From NCBI GenBank assembly GCA_902797125.1, contig CADBRS010000196.1:1-5590 (forward strand): a DNA stretch of 5,590 nt, read 5' to 3'. Each line of letters begins with the position of its first letter. The stretch's first letter is position 1. Below the pieces are notes generated by a model. That model was given only the letters and a program-made list of their open reading frames with translations, ran no database searches and was not told where the DNA came from. Below are positions 1-5,590 of this stretch, in pieces. This DNA is from an uncultured Ruminococcus sp. GTDB taxonomy: Bacteria > Bacillota > Clostridia > Oscillospirales > CAG-272. The translations under genes and the position numbers were made by a program.

Positions 1-961
1 CGTATCGGCGCTCGTTCCATTTGGGTTCGACCGAAAGACCGAGCGATTCACAAAGATACGCTGCAAGATGGGCCGTTTTCAAAGCCTGAGCGACCGTGTG
101 AGGAGCATAGAACAGCCCCTTGAACATGTTCTTGTTCTGGCCCAGAGTCGCTCCGGTCTCTCCGCCCGTTCCGGGAGACGTCAGCCGGTAGGAGACCAGC
201 TCGACGGCTTTTTCGGTACCGCAGAGATATCCGCCTGTTTCGGCCATCCCGCCTCCGGGATTTTTGATCAGAGAACCGATACAAAGATCGGCGCCGACGG
301 ACGTGGGCTCATGCTCTTCGACGAATTCGCCGTAGCAGTTGTCCACGACGACAAACGTGTCCGGCTTGATCCGCCTGACCATTTGGACGAGTTCTCCGAT
401 CTCGCTCACGGACAATGTCTTCCTGTTGAGATAGCCCTTGGATCTTTGAATGAAAACCATTTTCAGCTTCTGCCCTGCGGACCGGATGCCTCGCTCGACG
501 GCCGCCATATCCGGGCTTCCTTCAGGACTCAAAGGAACCTCTCTGTATTCGATGCCGAAATCTTTGAGCGACCCCTGTCCCTGCGCCTTTCCGATGCCGA
601 TCACTTCTTCCAGCGTATCGTAGGGGCGTCCAGTCACGGATAGCATGATGTCTCCGGGCCTGAGCAAACCGAACAGCCCGATCGTCAGGGCATGGGTGCC
701 GCTGAAGATCTGCATACGGACCAAAGCGGCTTCGGTTTCAAAAACTTCCGCGTAGATCCGTTCCAGTTTTTCTCTGCCCGAATCGTTGTAACCGTATCCG
801 GTCGTCGGATTGAAGCAGGCTTCAGAGACCCGGTTCTGCCTGAAAGAGGCAAGGATCCTCTCCGTGTTCAGATAGGCACGCTGATCGATTTCTTCAAATA
901 TAGGGCGAAGGGACGATTCCGCTTCGCGAACCAGTGCATTCAATTTTTCCCGATTGTCCAT
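1..961 (-). CDS. Methionine gamma-lyase / aluminium-resistance family PLP enzyme (3' end beyond window)
   Basis: The gene begins with ATG at 961 on the minus strand and stays open to position 1, giving 320 codons without a stop. Full-length relatives are roughly 410-430 residues, so about the last quarter is outside. The translation starts MDNREKLNALVREAE. It shows the features of a fold-type I PLP enzyme of the 'aluminium resistance protein'/methionine gamma-lyase family (YnbB-like): TGYGYNDSGR at residues 54-63, a phosphate-binding SGTHAL at 87-92, VVVDNCYGEF with the likely PLP-ring aspartate D207, and SLIKNPGGG with K233 as the probable Schiff-base lysine. Family members are predicted to act on sulfur amino acids in the cytoplasm. 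The aluminium-resistance name is historical, and the true substrate is not evident here. The gene lies 6 nt downstream of murD, with a GAGG (966-969) 4 nt before its ATG that overlaps the murD stop, implying co-transcription and coupling. Family assignment is confident; the specific reaction is not. Confidence 0.9.
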   Translation of the reverse strand, partial: MDNREKLNALVREAESSLRPIFEEIDQRAYLNTERILASFRQNRVSEACFNPTTGYGYNDSGREKLERIYAEVFETEAALVRMQIFSGTHALTIGLFGLLRPGDIMLSVTGRPYDTLEEVIGIGKAQGQGSLKDFGIEYREVPLSPEGSPDMAAVERGIRSAGQKLKMVFIQRSKGYLNRKTLSVSEIGELVQMVRRIKPDTFVVVDNCYGEFVEEHEPTSVGADLCIGSLIKNPGGGMAETGGYLCGTEKAVELVSYRLTSPGTGGETGATLGQNKNMFKGLFYAPHTVAQALKTAHLAAYLCESLGLSVEPKWNERRY

Positions 962-967
962 AGAACC

Positions 968-2395
968 TCAAATAGTGTTTACGATCTCGCGGAACCGTTC
1001 TCCGCGTTCTTCGAAATTATGAAATGCATCAAACGACGTACACGAGGGAGACAGCAGAACGGTGTCTCCGTTTTGAGCCAGTCCTGATGCGGTGCGGACG
1101 GCCTCCGCAAAATCCGGACGTTTCTCGATGCGGACCCGTCCTTCTGGATCAGAGGCATGCAGGGCGGCTTCGATCAGATCGGCCGCTTCCCCGGTCAGCA
1201 CGACGCGCGTGATGTGAGACGTCAGATAGGCGCAAAGTTCTTCATAAGGGAGATGCTTGTCCCGTCCGCCCATGATCACGACAGGGTCTCCGCCCAGAGC
1301 CTTTAATGAGATGAGTGTCCGCGAGGGTGTCGAATCGATAGACGAATTGACATATCGTACACCCTGATGCCGCCGGACGGTTTCAAGCCGGTGAGGAACA
1401 CCGGGAAACGACTTGGCGGTCTCGGTGATATCTTCGAATTCGCACAATCCTTCCAAAGCAGCCGAGGCCGCCATATAGTTTTCGATATTGTGCTTCCCCG
1501 GGATCTGGATATCGTCAATATCCAGGATCTTTCGGCAGGTCAGGTGCGGTCCGCCTTCCCACACGGCGCCGTCTCTCAAGAACAGTGCCCTCGAGGCGTG
1601 CTGCCATGACGGGATGATGCGGTCCGGTCCCTGTTTAGTTATCGAAAAATACGTCACGGGGACGGAAGCATTCTCTCCGATCCTGTATGTGACCGGGTTG
1701 TCCGCGTTCAGGACCAGTCTGGATAGAGGCTTGGAACTGCAGATCCTTTTTTTGGCATCGATATATTCGTTCATATCCTTGTGCCAATTCAGATGATTGG
1801 GCGTGATATTGGTGATCACGGCGATATGAGGCGATCTTTTCATGGTCATCAGCTGAAAACTGGACAGTTCCACGACAGCGAAATCATCCTCGGTCATGTC
1901 GAAGACCTGCGAAAGAAGCGGCTGACCGATATTGCCGCCCACGAAAACCCGGCCTTTCCCTTTCCTCTGCAAAGCGCGAGAAAGGATCAGCCCGATCAGC
2001 GTGGTCGTCGTGGTTTTGCCGTCGCTTCCCGTCACCGCGATGATTTTTGCCGGCGTCTTTTCGAAAAACAGTTCCATTTCCGAACTGAGCACGGTGCCTT
2101 TCCGGCAGGCCCGATCGATGGCAGGAACGTCCGGGCGGATCCCGGGCGTACGGAAAATATAGTCGCCGCCGAGCAGATCCTCACGCTCCGGATCCCATTT
2201 TTCGTACCTGACCCCCTGCTTTTTCAGTTCAGCGAAGTCCGGACCCAGAGAGGATTCATCCTGGGCGTCATAAACGGTCACATTTGCGCCGAGCGAGAGC
2301 ATCATAGAAGCCAACGGTCTGTTGGAGACGCCAAAACCCAGGATATCCACGTTTCGGTTTTTAAAATCGATTGTAAGGTCTTCTTTCGAAACCAT
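968..2395 (-). CDS. murD: UDP-N-acetylmuramoyl-L-alanine--D-glutamate ligase (MurD)
   Basis: MurD is the cytoplasmic ATP-dependent ligase that adds D-glutamate to UDP-MurNAc-L-Ala in peptidoglycan precursor synthesis. This 475-residue protein has all three Mur-ligase domains: an N-terminal UDP-binding Rossmann part (ILGFGVSNRP, 18-27), a central ATPase and a C-terminal domain. The central domain has P-loop TGSDGKTTT with K127, VELSSFQL with Mg-ligand E176, NHLNWH with H201, YIDAKKRI with K215 at the carbamylated-lysine position, and HNIENYMAA from 302. The C-terminal domain has PHRLE (334-338), GGRDK with K380, and SPSCTSFDAF then NF, with S454 and F461 matching E. coli S415 and F422. The usual NDSKATN motif is replaced by NSSIDST (350-356). 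Length is somewhat above E. coli (437). The frame also has an ATG at 2443, but that lies upstream of the inferred transcription start and has no ribosome binding site. The ATG at 2395 follows AAAGG at 2405-2409 by 9 nt, so it is preferred. No other cell-wall genes flank it. Confidence 0.96.
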   Translation of the reverse strand: MVSKEDLTIDFKNRNVDILGFGVSNRPLASMMLSLGANVTVYDAQDESSLGPDFAELKKQGVRYEKWDPEREDLLGGDYIFRTPGIRPDVPAIDRACRKGTVLSSEMELFFEKTPAKIIAVTGSDGKTTTTTLIGLILSRALQRKGKGRVFVGGNIGQPLLSQVFDMTEDDFAVVELSSFQLMTMKRSPHIAVITNITPNHLNWHKDMNEYIDAKKRICSSKPLSRLVLNADNPVTYRIGENASVPVTYFSITKQGPDRIIPSWQHASRALFLRDGAVWEGGPHLTCRKILDIDDIQIPGKHNIENYMAASAALEGLCEFEDITETAKSFPGVPHRLETVRRHQGVRYVNSSIDSTPSRTLISLKALGGDPVVIMGGRDKHLPYEELCAYLTSHITRVVLTGEAADLIEAALHASDPEGRVRIEKRPDFAEAVRTASGLAQNGDTVLLSPSCTSFDAFHNFEERGERFREIVNTI

Positions 2396-2401
2396 GGCCG
2401 T

Positions 2402-2409
2402 CCGCCTTT
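2402..2409 (-). promoter_or_regulatory. Ribosome binding site of murD
   Basis: On the minus strand this reads AAAGGCGG, with the AAAGG core ending 9 nt before the ATG at 2395. It decides the murD start: the in-frame ATG 48 nt further upstream, at 2443, is preceded by GGCTTTGCAAAT, which has no purine-rich site. Confidence 0.8.
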
Positions 2410-2431
2410 CAAAAAACACTTCTCTTTTTGT

Positions 2432-2462
2432 ATTATACCACATATTTGCAAAGCCGTATCAC
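2432..2462 (-). promoter_or_regulatory. Sigma-A-type promoter of murD (extended -10)
   Basis: The minus strand reads TGTGGTATAAT, a perfect -10 hexamer (2432-2437) preceded by the Gram-positive TRTGn extension. No good -35 exists at 17 nt (GATACG). The best match is GTGATA at 2457-2462 with a long 19-nt spacer, so activity probably rests on the extended -10. Transcription would start near 2425, leaving a leader of about 30 nt before murD. This places the upstream in-frame ATG at 2443 outside the transcript. No experimental support; the -10 is strong, the -35 weak. Confidence 0.75.
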
Positions 2463-2667
2463 CCAAATGCGCGAGTCTCTTCCTTTTGCATCGCCACTTT
2501 CTCAATTCCTTCCCAAAAGATGCCCGGAGACAACCTGTGACAAACTGCGTACGTTCGACCGAAACAGAAAAAAGGGCTGAAACGCCTCAATGATCCGCCC
2601 TGTTTCCGGGGCGCGGGCAAACTGGATCCCGGGCGTCAAAGAATCTCTCTCTTTCGCATATTTTGTA
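2463..2667. other. Spacer between divergent promoters, no gene seen
   Basis: About 205 nt separate the outer edges of the two divergent promoters. Short open frames here are extensions or shadows of neighbouring frames and have no ribosome binding site, so I see no gene. The only structure that stands out is the inverted repeat at 2561-2606, listed separately. There is also a GC-rich patch at about 2597-2635 containing CCGGG and CCCGGG strings, to which I cannot assign a role. I recognise no riboswitch, T-box or small RNA. Confidence 0.5.
2561..2606 (-). terminator. Possible weak intrinsic terminator or composite inverted repeat
   Basis: Read on the minus strand, AGGGC (2601-2597) can pair with GCCCT (2577-2573). 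A 19-nt loop separates them, and six T follow (2573-2568), which is terminator-like but has only a five-base stem. An outer pair, GAAACAG (2606-2600) with CTGTTTC (2567-2561), matches perfectly over seven bases and would enclose the T-run instead. It lies upstream of the murD promoter, so it could stop leftward transcription from antisense starts within the topoisomerase region, or be a remnant. The function is uncertain, and chance is possible. Confidence 0.25.
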
Positions 2668-2696
2668 TTGAAAAAACAAAAGATTCCTGTTATAAT
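2668..2696 (+). promoter_or_regulatory. Sigma-A-type promoter of the topoisomerase gene
   Basis: TTGAAA at 2668-2673 and TATAAT at 2691-2696 are separated by exactly 17 nt, and TGT directly before the -10 gives an extended -10 element. This is a near-consensus housekeeping promoter. Transcription should start close to 2703, giving a leader of about 37 nt to the ATG at 2740. It rules out the in-frame ATG at 2590 as the translation start. It probably drives both the topoisomerase gene and the downstream oxidoreductase gene. Confidence 0.88.
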
Positions 2697-2715
2697 ACAA
2701 GATGTAGATTTATCT

Positions 2716-2728
2716 CTTTTGACAAAAG
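2716..2728. repeat. Perfect short inverted repeat CTTTTGACAAAAG in the topoisomerase leader
   Basis: CTTTTG (2716-2721) and CAAAAG (2723-2728) are perfect inverted arms around one central base. The element lies between the inferred transcription start and the ATG at 2740, and its right arm runs into the ribosome binding site AAAAGGA. In RNA it could form a 5-bp hairpin with a GAC loop that partly hides the site; in DNA it could be a small operator. It is AT-rich and short, so chance is quite possible. Confidence 0.35.
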
Positions 2729-2730
2729 GA
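2725..2730 (+). promoter_or_regulatory. Ribosome binding site of the topoisomerase gene
   Basis: AAAGGA ends 9 nt before the ATG at 2740 and is the only good Shine-Dalgarno match near an in-frame start. It selects 2740 over the ATG at 2590, whose reading would translate the promoter itself. Confidence 0.8.
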
Positions 2731-2739
2731 TTTTCATAT

Positions 2740-4803
2740 ATGCCTCAAACACCATTCAGCAAATCGATTCCGGATACAGTCAGCAGCAAACCTGCCAAAA
2801 CGGTTCTGCAAAAGAAAAACGGCAGCCAGGGATACGGCGACGACAGTATCGTGGCGCTCAAAGGCGCGGACCGTGTCAGACTGCGTCCCGCGGTCATTTT
2901 CGGTTCGGACGGACTCGAAGGTTGCGAACATTCGTTCTTTGAGATCCTTTCCAATGCCGTAGACGAAGCGCGTGAAGGTCACGGCAAAGAGATCGTGGTC
3001 ACCGTTTTTACGGACAGATCCATCGAGGTCGACGATCACGGCCGCGGCGTGCCCTTGGGCTGGAACTCGCGGGAAGAGCGCTGGAACTGGGATCTGATCT
3101 ATTGTGAACTCTATGCGGGCGGTAAATACAAGAACAACGAAGCGGATGCCAATTACGGTTATTCTCTGGGCACAAACGGTCTGGGCGCCTGCGCTACGCA
3201 GTACAGCTCGGAGTGGATGGAAGTCAGATCCTATGACGGACTCCACGAAAGTTCCATCAGCTTCAAAGGCGGTGCCCCCGCCAGTGAACTGTCCGTCAGA
3301 GACCTGGAACCGAGAGAAAAAAGAACCGGTACGATCGTCCGCTGGAGACCCGACCTGGAGGTCTTCACCGATATCGATATTCCCTACACTTTCTTCATCG
3401 ACATCATGCACCGCCAGGCCGTCGTCAACGCAGGCGTCCGGTTCACGCTCAAACTTCAGCAGCCTGACGGCAAATTCCAGACTCAGTTCTTTGAATATGC
3501 CAACGGGATATCGGATTATCTGGCAGAGATCGTCGGAGAAGACGCCATGACCGAGCCGGTCCTCTGGCATCTGGAAACACAGGGACGGGACCGTCCGGAT
3601 ATGCCGGATTACAAACTCAAAGCAGATTTCGCATTCTGCACGTCCAAATCCGTGAACCGGCAGGAATTCTATCATAACTCCAGTTTCTTGGAACACGGAG
3701 GTTCCCCAGCCATCGCCGTCAAAGCCGCATTCACGTATGCCGTGGACAAATTCCTGAAGAACACCGGCAGATACAAGGCAAACGAAGCCAAGGTCACCTT
3801 CACGGACATTTCAGACGCGCTGATCATCGTGATCAACTCCTTCTCCACCATGACCTCCTACGAGAATCAGACGAAGAAGTCCATCACGAACAAGTTCATT
3901 GCGGAAGCCATGACTTCGTTCCTCAAAGATCAGCTCGACATCTATTTCACCGAGCATCCCGTGGACGCAGACCTGATCGCCAACCAGATCCTGATCAACA
4001 AGCGGAGCCGTGAAAAAGCCGAATCTGTCCGCATTGAATTTCCGAAGAGTCTCTCCCAGCAGATGGACCTGTCCAACCGGGTTGAAAAATTCGTCAGCTG
4101 CCGCTCCAAGGATCCCAATTTGCGGGAACTGTATATCGTGGAAGGTGATTCGGCACTGACGTCATGCAAGCTGGGCCGGGCGGCCGAATTCCAGGCCATC
4201 ATCCCGGTCAGGGGCAAGACGCTGAACTGCATGAAGGTCGGCTATGACCGCATCTTCAAGAGCGACATCATCACGGACCTGCTCCGGGTCATCGGATGCG
4301 GCGCGGAGGTCAAGGGCAAAGTCAAGGGCGACATCAACACCTTCGACTACAAGGCTCTGAAATGGTCCAAGATCATCATCTGCACCGATGCAGACGAAGA
4401 CGGTTTCCAGATCCGGACGCTTTTGCTCACGCTCTTCTACAGGCTGCTCCCCACGCTGCTGGAAAAAGGCAAAGTCTTTATCGCCGAGTCGCCTTTGTTC
4501 GAGATCACGACCAAAGACAAAACCTATTTCGCATATGACGAGTTTGAAAAAGCCGAGATTTTGAAGAAACTGGGCAAAACGAAATATACACTGCAGAGGT
4601 CCAAAGGTCTGGGCGAAAACGAGCCGGAAATGATGTGGCAGACGACCATGAATCCGGCGACGAGAAGGCTGGTAGCCGTCACGCCGACGGATGCCGCAGC
4701 CACCGAAGTCATTTTCGACACGTTGCTCGGCGAGAATCTGAACGCCCGTAAGCGTTTCATCGCCGAAAAAGGTCATCTGTACGTCAAAGACGCAGATATT
4801 TGA
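2740..4803 (+). CDS. Type IIA DNA topoisomerase B subunit (GyrB/ParE family, divergent clostridial type)
   Basis: This 687-residue protein should be the ATPase/TOPRIM subunit of a gyrase- or topoisomerase IV-like enzyme, working with a GyrA/ParC-type cleavage subunit that is not in this window. After a polar N-terminal tail of about 30 residues come RVRLRPAVIFG (45-55) and the GHKL ATPase: FFEILSNAVDEA with E68, N72 and D75, DDHGRGVPL (98-106), and GTNGLGA (144-150), where GyrB has GLHGVGA. The transducer has QTK at 377-379. TOPRIM has EGDSALTSCKLGR from E468 and TDADEDG with D550, D552 and D554, so the metal-binding acidic residues are intact. QRSKGLGENEP follows from Q619, and a short GyrB-type tail ends the protein. 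Length is normal for the family, without the E. coli GyrB insertion. The motif wording resembles a paralogue I recall from Lachnospiraceae and Oscillospiraceae, annotated variously as gyrase B or ParE, so I give no symbol. The start is set by the promoter and ribosome binding site. Confidence 0.93.
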   Translation: MPQTPFSKSIPDTVSSKPAKTVLQKKNGSQGYGDDSIVALKGADRVRLRPAVIFGSDGLEGCEHSFFEILSNAVDEAREGHGKEIVVTVFTDRSIEVDDHGRGVPLGWNSREERWNWDLIYCELYAGGKYKNNEADANYGYSLGTNGLGACATQYSSEWMEVRSYDGLHESSISFKGGAPASELSVRDLEPREKRTGTIVRWRPDLEVFTDIDIPYTFFIDIMHRQAVVNAGVRFTLKLQQPDGKFQTQFFEYANGISDYLAEIVGEDAMTEPVLWHLETQGRDRPDMPDYKLKADFAFCTSKSVNRQEFYHNSSFLEHGGSPAIAVKAAFTYAVDKFLKNTGRYKANEAKVTFTDISDALIIVINSFSTMTSYENQTKKSITNKFIAEAMTSFLKDQLDIYFTEHPVDADLIANQILINKRSREKAESVRIEFPKSLSQQMDLSNRVEKFVSCRSKDPNLRELYIVEGDSALTSCKLGRAAEFQAIIPVRGKTLNCMKVGYDRIFKSDIITDLLRVIGCGAEVKGKVKGDINTFDYKALKWSKIIICTDADEDGFQIRTLLLTLFYRLLPTLLEKGKVFIAESPLFEITTKDKTYFAYDEFEKAEILKKLGKTKYTLQRSKGLGENEPEMMWQTTMNPATRRLVAVTPTDAAATEVIFDTLLGENLNARKRFIAEKGHLYVKDADI

Positions 4804-4804
4804 T

Positions 4805-4810
4805 AGGGGG
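4805..4810 (+). promoter_or_regulatory. Ribosome binding site of the oxidoreductase gene
   Basis: AGGGGG starts one base after the topoisomerase stop codon and ends 7 nt before the ATG at 4818. It supports that start over the nearby in-frame ATG at residue 5, and shows the gene is placed for translation from the same message. Confidence 0.8.
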
Positions 4811-4817
4811 TTACCGA

Positions 4818-5590
4818 ATGAGAATCGCCATGTTGAGCAGCTGGCATGTCCATGCAGACGGTTATGCCAAAGAAGCTATTGCAAACGGTGCGACCATCGC
4901 TTCCGTTTGGGATGAGATACCGGAACGAGGCAGATCCTGGGCTGAAAAGCTGGGCGTGCCTTTCGTCGAGGATTATCATGACATTCTGAAAGACAAAACC
5001 GTGGACGGCGTGATCGTCTGCGCTCCGACCAACCGCCACTGTGAGATCATCACGGCTGCGGCCAAAGCCGGGAAACATGTTTTCACTGAAAAAGTCCTCG
5101 CTCTGACGAACGAGGATGCGGAAACGATCCGTCAGGCTGTTCAATCGTCTGGCATTCATTTCACGATCTCTTTTCCTCACGAAACAAACCCCCGCAATCT
5201 GATGGCCAAGAGGCTCATCGATTCAGGGGAACTCGGCAAGATCTCCTATGCGCGGGTCAGAAACTGCCACAGCGGCAGCATCAAGGACTGGCTCCCGCCC
5301 CACTTTTACGACCGCGAGCAATGCGGAGGAGGCGCCATGATCGATTTGGGCGCTCATCCCATGTATCTCCTGCAATGGTTTTTAGGAACGCCGGTCAGCG
5401 TCCAGAGCTGTTTTCTCAATGTAACCGACAGACCGGTCGAAGATAATGCGGTCAGCGTCATCGAATTCGGAGGCGGCGCGATCGGGGTGAGTGAAACCGG
5501 TTTCGTTTCCGTTGCAGACCCCTACCGCATTGAGATCAGCGGTACGAAAGGTTATCTGCAAATCGACCGGAACGGGCTGGAATATCAAAA
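4818..5590 (+). CDS. Gfo/Idh/MocA-family NAD(P)-dependent oxidoreductase (3' end beyond window)
   Basis: An open frame of 257 codons from ATG 4818 runs off the right edge; family members are usually 330-400 residues, so the last third or so is missing. Members oxidise or reduce sugars, inositols and related hydroxyl compounds with NAD(P) in the cytoplasm. Family marks are a Rossmann N-terminus (MRIAMLSSWHVHADGY), VDGVIVCAPTNRHCEI (62-77), AGKHVFTEKVLAL with E91 and catalytic-type K92, GELGKI, and the C-terminal-domain motif GGGAMIDLGAHPMYLL with D176 and H180. Two departures are visible: the N-terminus lacks the usual GxGxxG loop (MLSSWHVHA instead), and the EKP motif reads EKV. Both may be subfamily traits. 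The gene starts 14 nt after the topoisomerase stop with no terminator or promoter seen between, so read-through from 2668-2696 is likely. The substrate cannot be told from the sequence. Confidence 0.92.
   Translation, partial: MRIAMLSSWHVHADGYAKEAIANGATIASVWDEIPERGRSWAEKLGVPFVEDYHDILKDKTVDGVIVCAPTNRHCEIITAAAKAGKHVFTEKVLALTNEDAETIRQAVQSSGIHFTISFPHETNPRNLMAKRLIDSGELGKISYARVRNCHSGSIKDWLPPHFYDREQCGGGAMIDLGAHPMYLLQWFLGTPVSVQSCFLNVTDRPVEDNAVSVIEFGGGAIGVSETGFVSVADPYRIEISGTKGYLQIDRNGLEYQ

Noticed and set aside
68..643. A 191-codon open frame on the plus strand
   Set aside because: It is the mirror of the PLP enzyme on the minus strand, whose motifs (TGYGYND, SLIKNPGGG) are unmistakable.
2396..2443. 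A 16-residue N-terminal extension of MurD
   Set aside because: The ATG at 2443 lies upstream of the -10 element's predicted start site and has no ribosome binding site.
1781..2593. A 270-codon open frame on the plus strand
   Set aside because: It is antisense to murD and runs through the murD promoter; the translation has no family features.
2719..2724. A perfect TTGACA suggesting a second -35 element
   Set aside because: No -10-like hexamer occurs 16-18 nt downstream, which is already coding sequence; it is part of the CTTTTGACAAAAG palindrome.
2590..2739. A 50-residue N-terminal extension of the topoisomerase subunit from the ATG at 2590
   Set aside because: It would translate the near-consensus promoter and lies upstream of the inferred transcription start; the ATG at 2740 has a good ribosome binding site.
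2734..3696. A 320-codon open frame on the minus strand opposite the topoisomerase gene
   Set aside because: It is antisense to the clearly conserved ATPase region, has no recognisable motif, and such mirror frames are expected from GC-biased codon use.
4162..4776. A 204-codon open frame on the minus strand
   Set aside because: It is antisense to the TOPRIM and C-terminal part of the topoisomerase gene; a shadow frame.
1..5590. A mobile element, CRISPR array, defence island, tRNA or rRNA gene
   Set aside because: No direct-repeat array, transposase or integrase motifs, terminal inverted repeats or structural RNA signatures were seen; almost all of the window is covered by four conserved metabolic or housekeeping genes.

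Overview
The window looks like the chromosome of a low-complexity, mid-GC Bacillota, probably class Clostridia. The evidence is strong AAAGG/AGGGGG ribosome binding sites, sigma-A promoters with extended -10 elements, a MurD with a clostridial-style C-terminal half, an aluminium-resistance/methionine gamma-lyase family PLP enzyme, and a divergent type IIA topoisomerase B subunit whose motifs resemble the second GyrB/ParE paralogue I recall from Lachnospiraceae and Oscillospiraceae. The taxonomic call is inference from protein flavour only. Nothing in the window marks a phage, plasmid, transposon or CRISPR locus.

The layout is two divergent transcription units around a 344-bp control region. 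Leftwards (minus strand), murD (2395 to 968) is followed after 6 nt by a methionine gamma-lyase family gene (961 to beyond position 1). The ribosome binding site of the second gene overlaps the murD stop, so the two are probably co-transcribed and translationally coupled. Rightwards (plus strand), a type IIA topoisomerase B subunit (2740-4803) is followed 14 nt later by a Gfo/Idh/MocA-type NAD(P)-dependent oxidoreductase (4818 to beyond 5590). The first and last genes are cut by the window edges.

The 2396-2739 region carries one clear promoter in each direction. Both share the ten-base string TATAATACAA with a TGn extension, and together with the ribosome binding sites they decide the start codons: both murD and the topoisomerase gene have longer open frames whose first ATG lies upstream of the inferred transcription start. 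Between the promoters is a weak hairpin/T-run on the minus strand and otherwise nothing I can interpret.

Functionally the window is mostly housekeeping: peptidoglycan precursor synthesis (MurD), sulfur amino-acid or related PLP chemistry, DNA topology, and probable sugar or polyol redox metabolism. I see no coherent novel multi-gene system. The points most worth checking are the missing topoisomerase A-subunit partner, the departures from consensus in three enzymes, and the paired divergent promoters.
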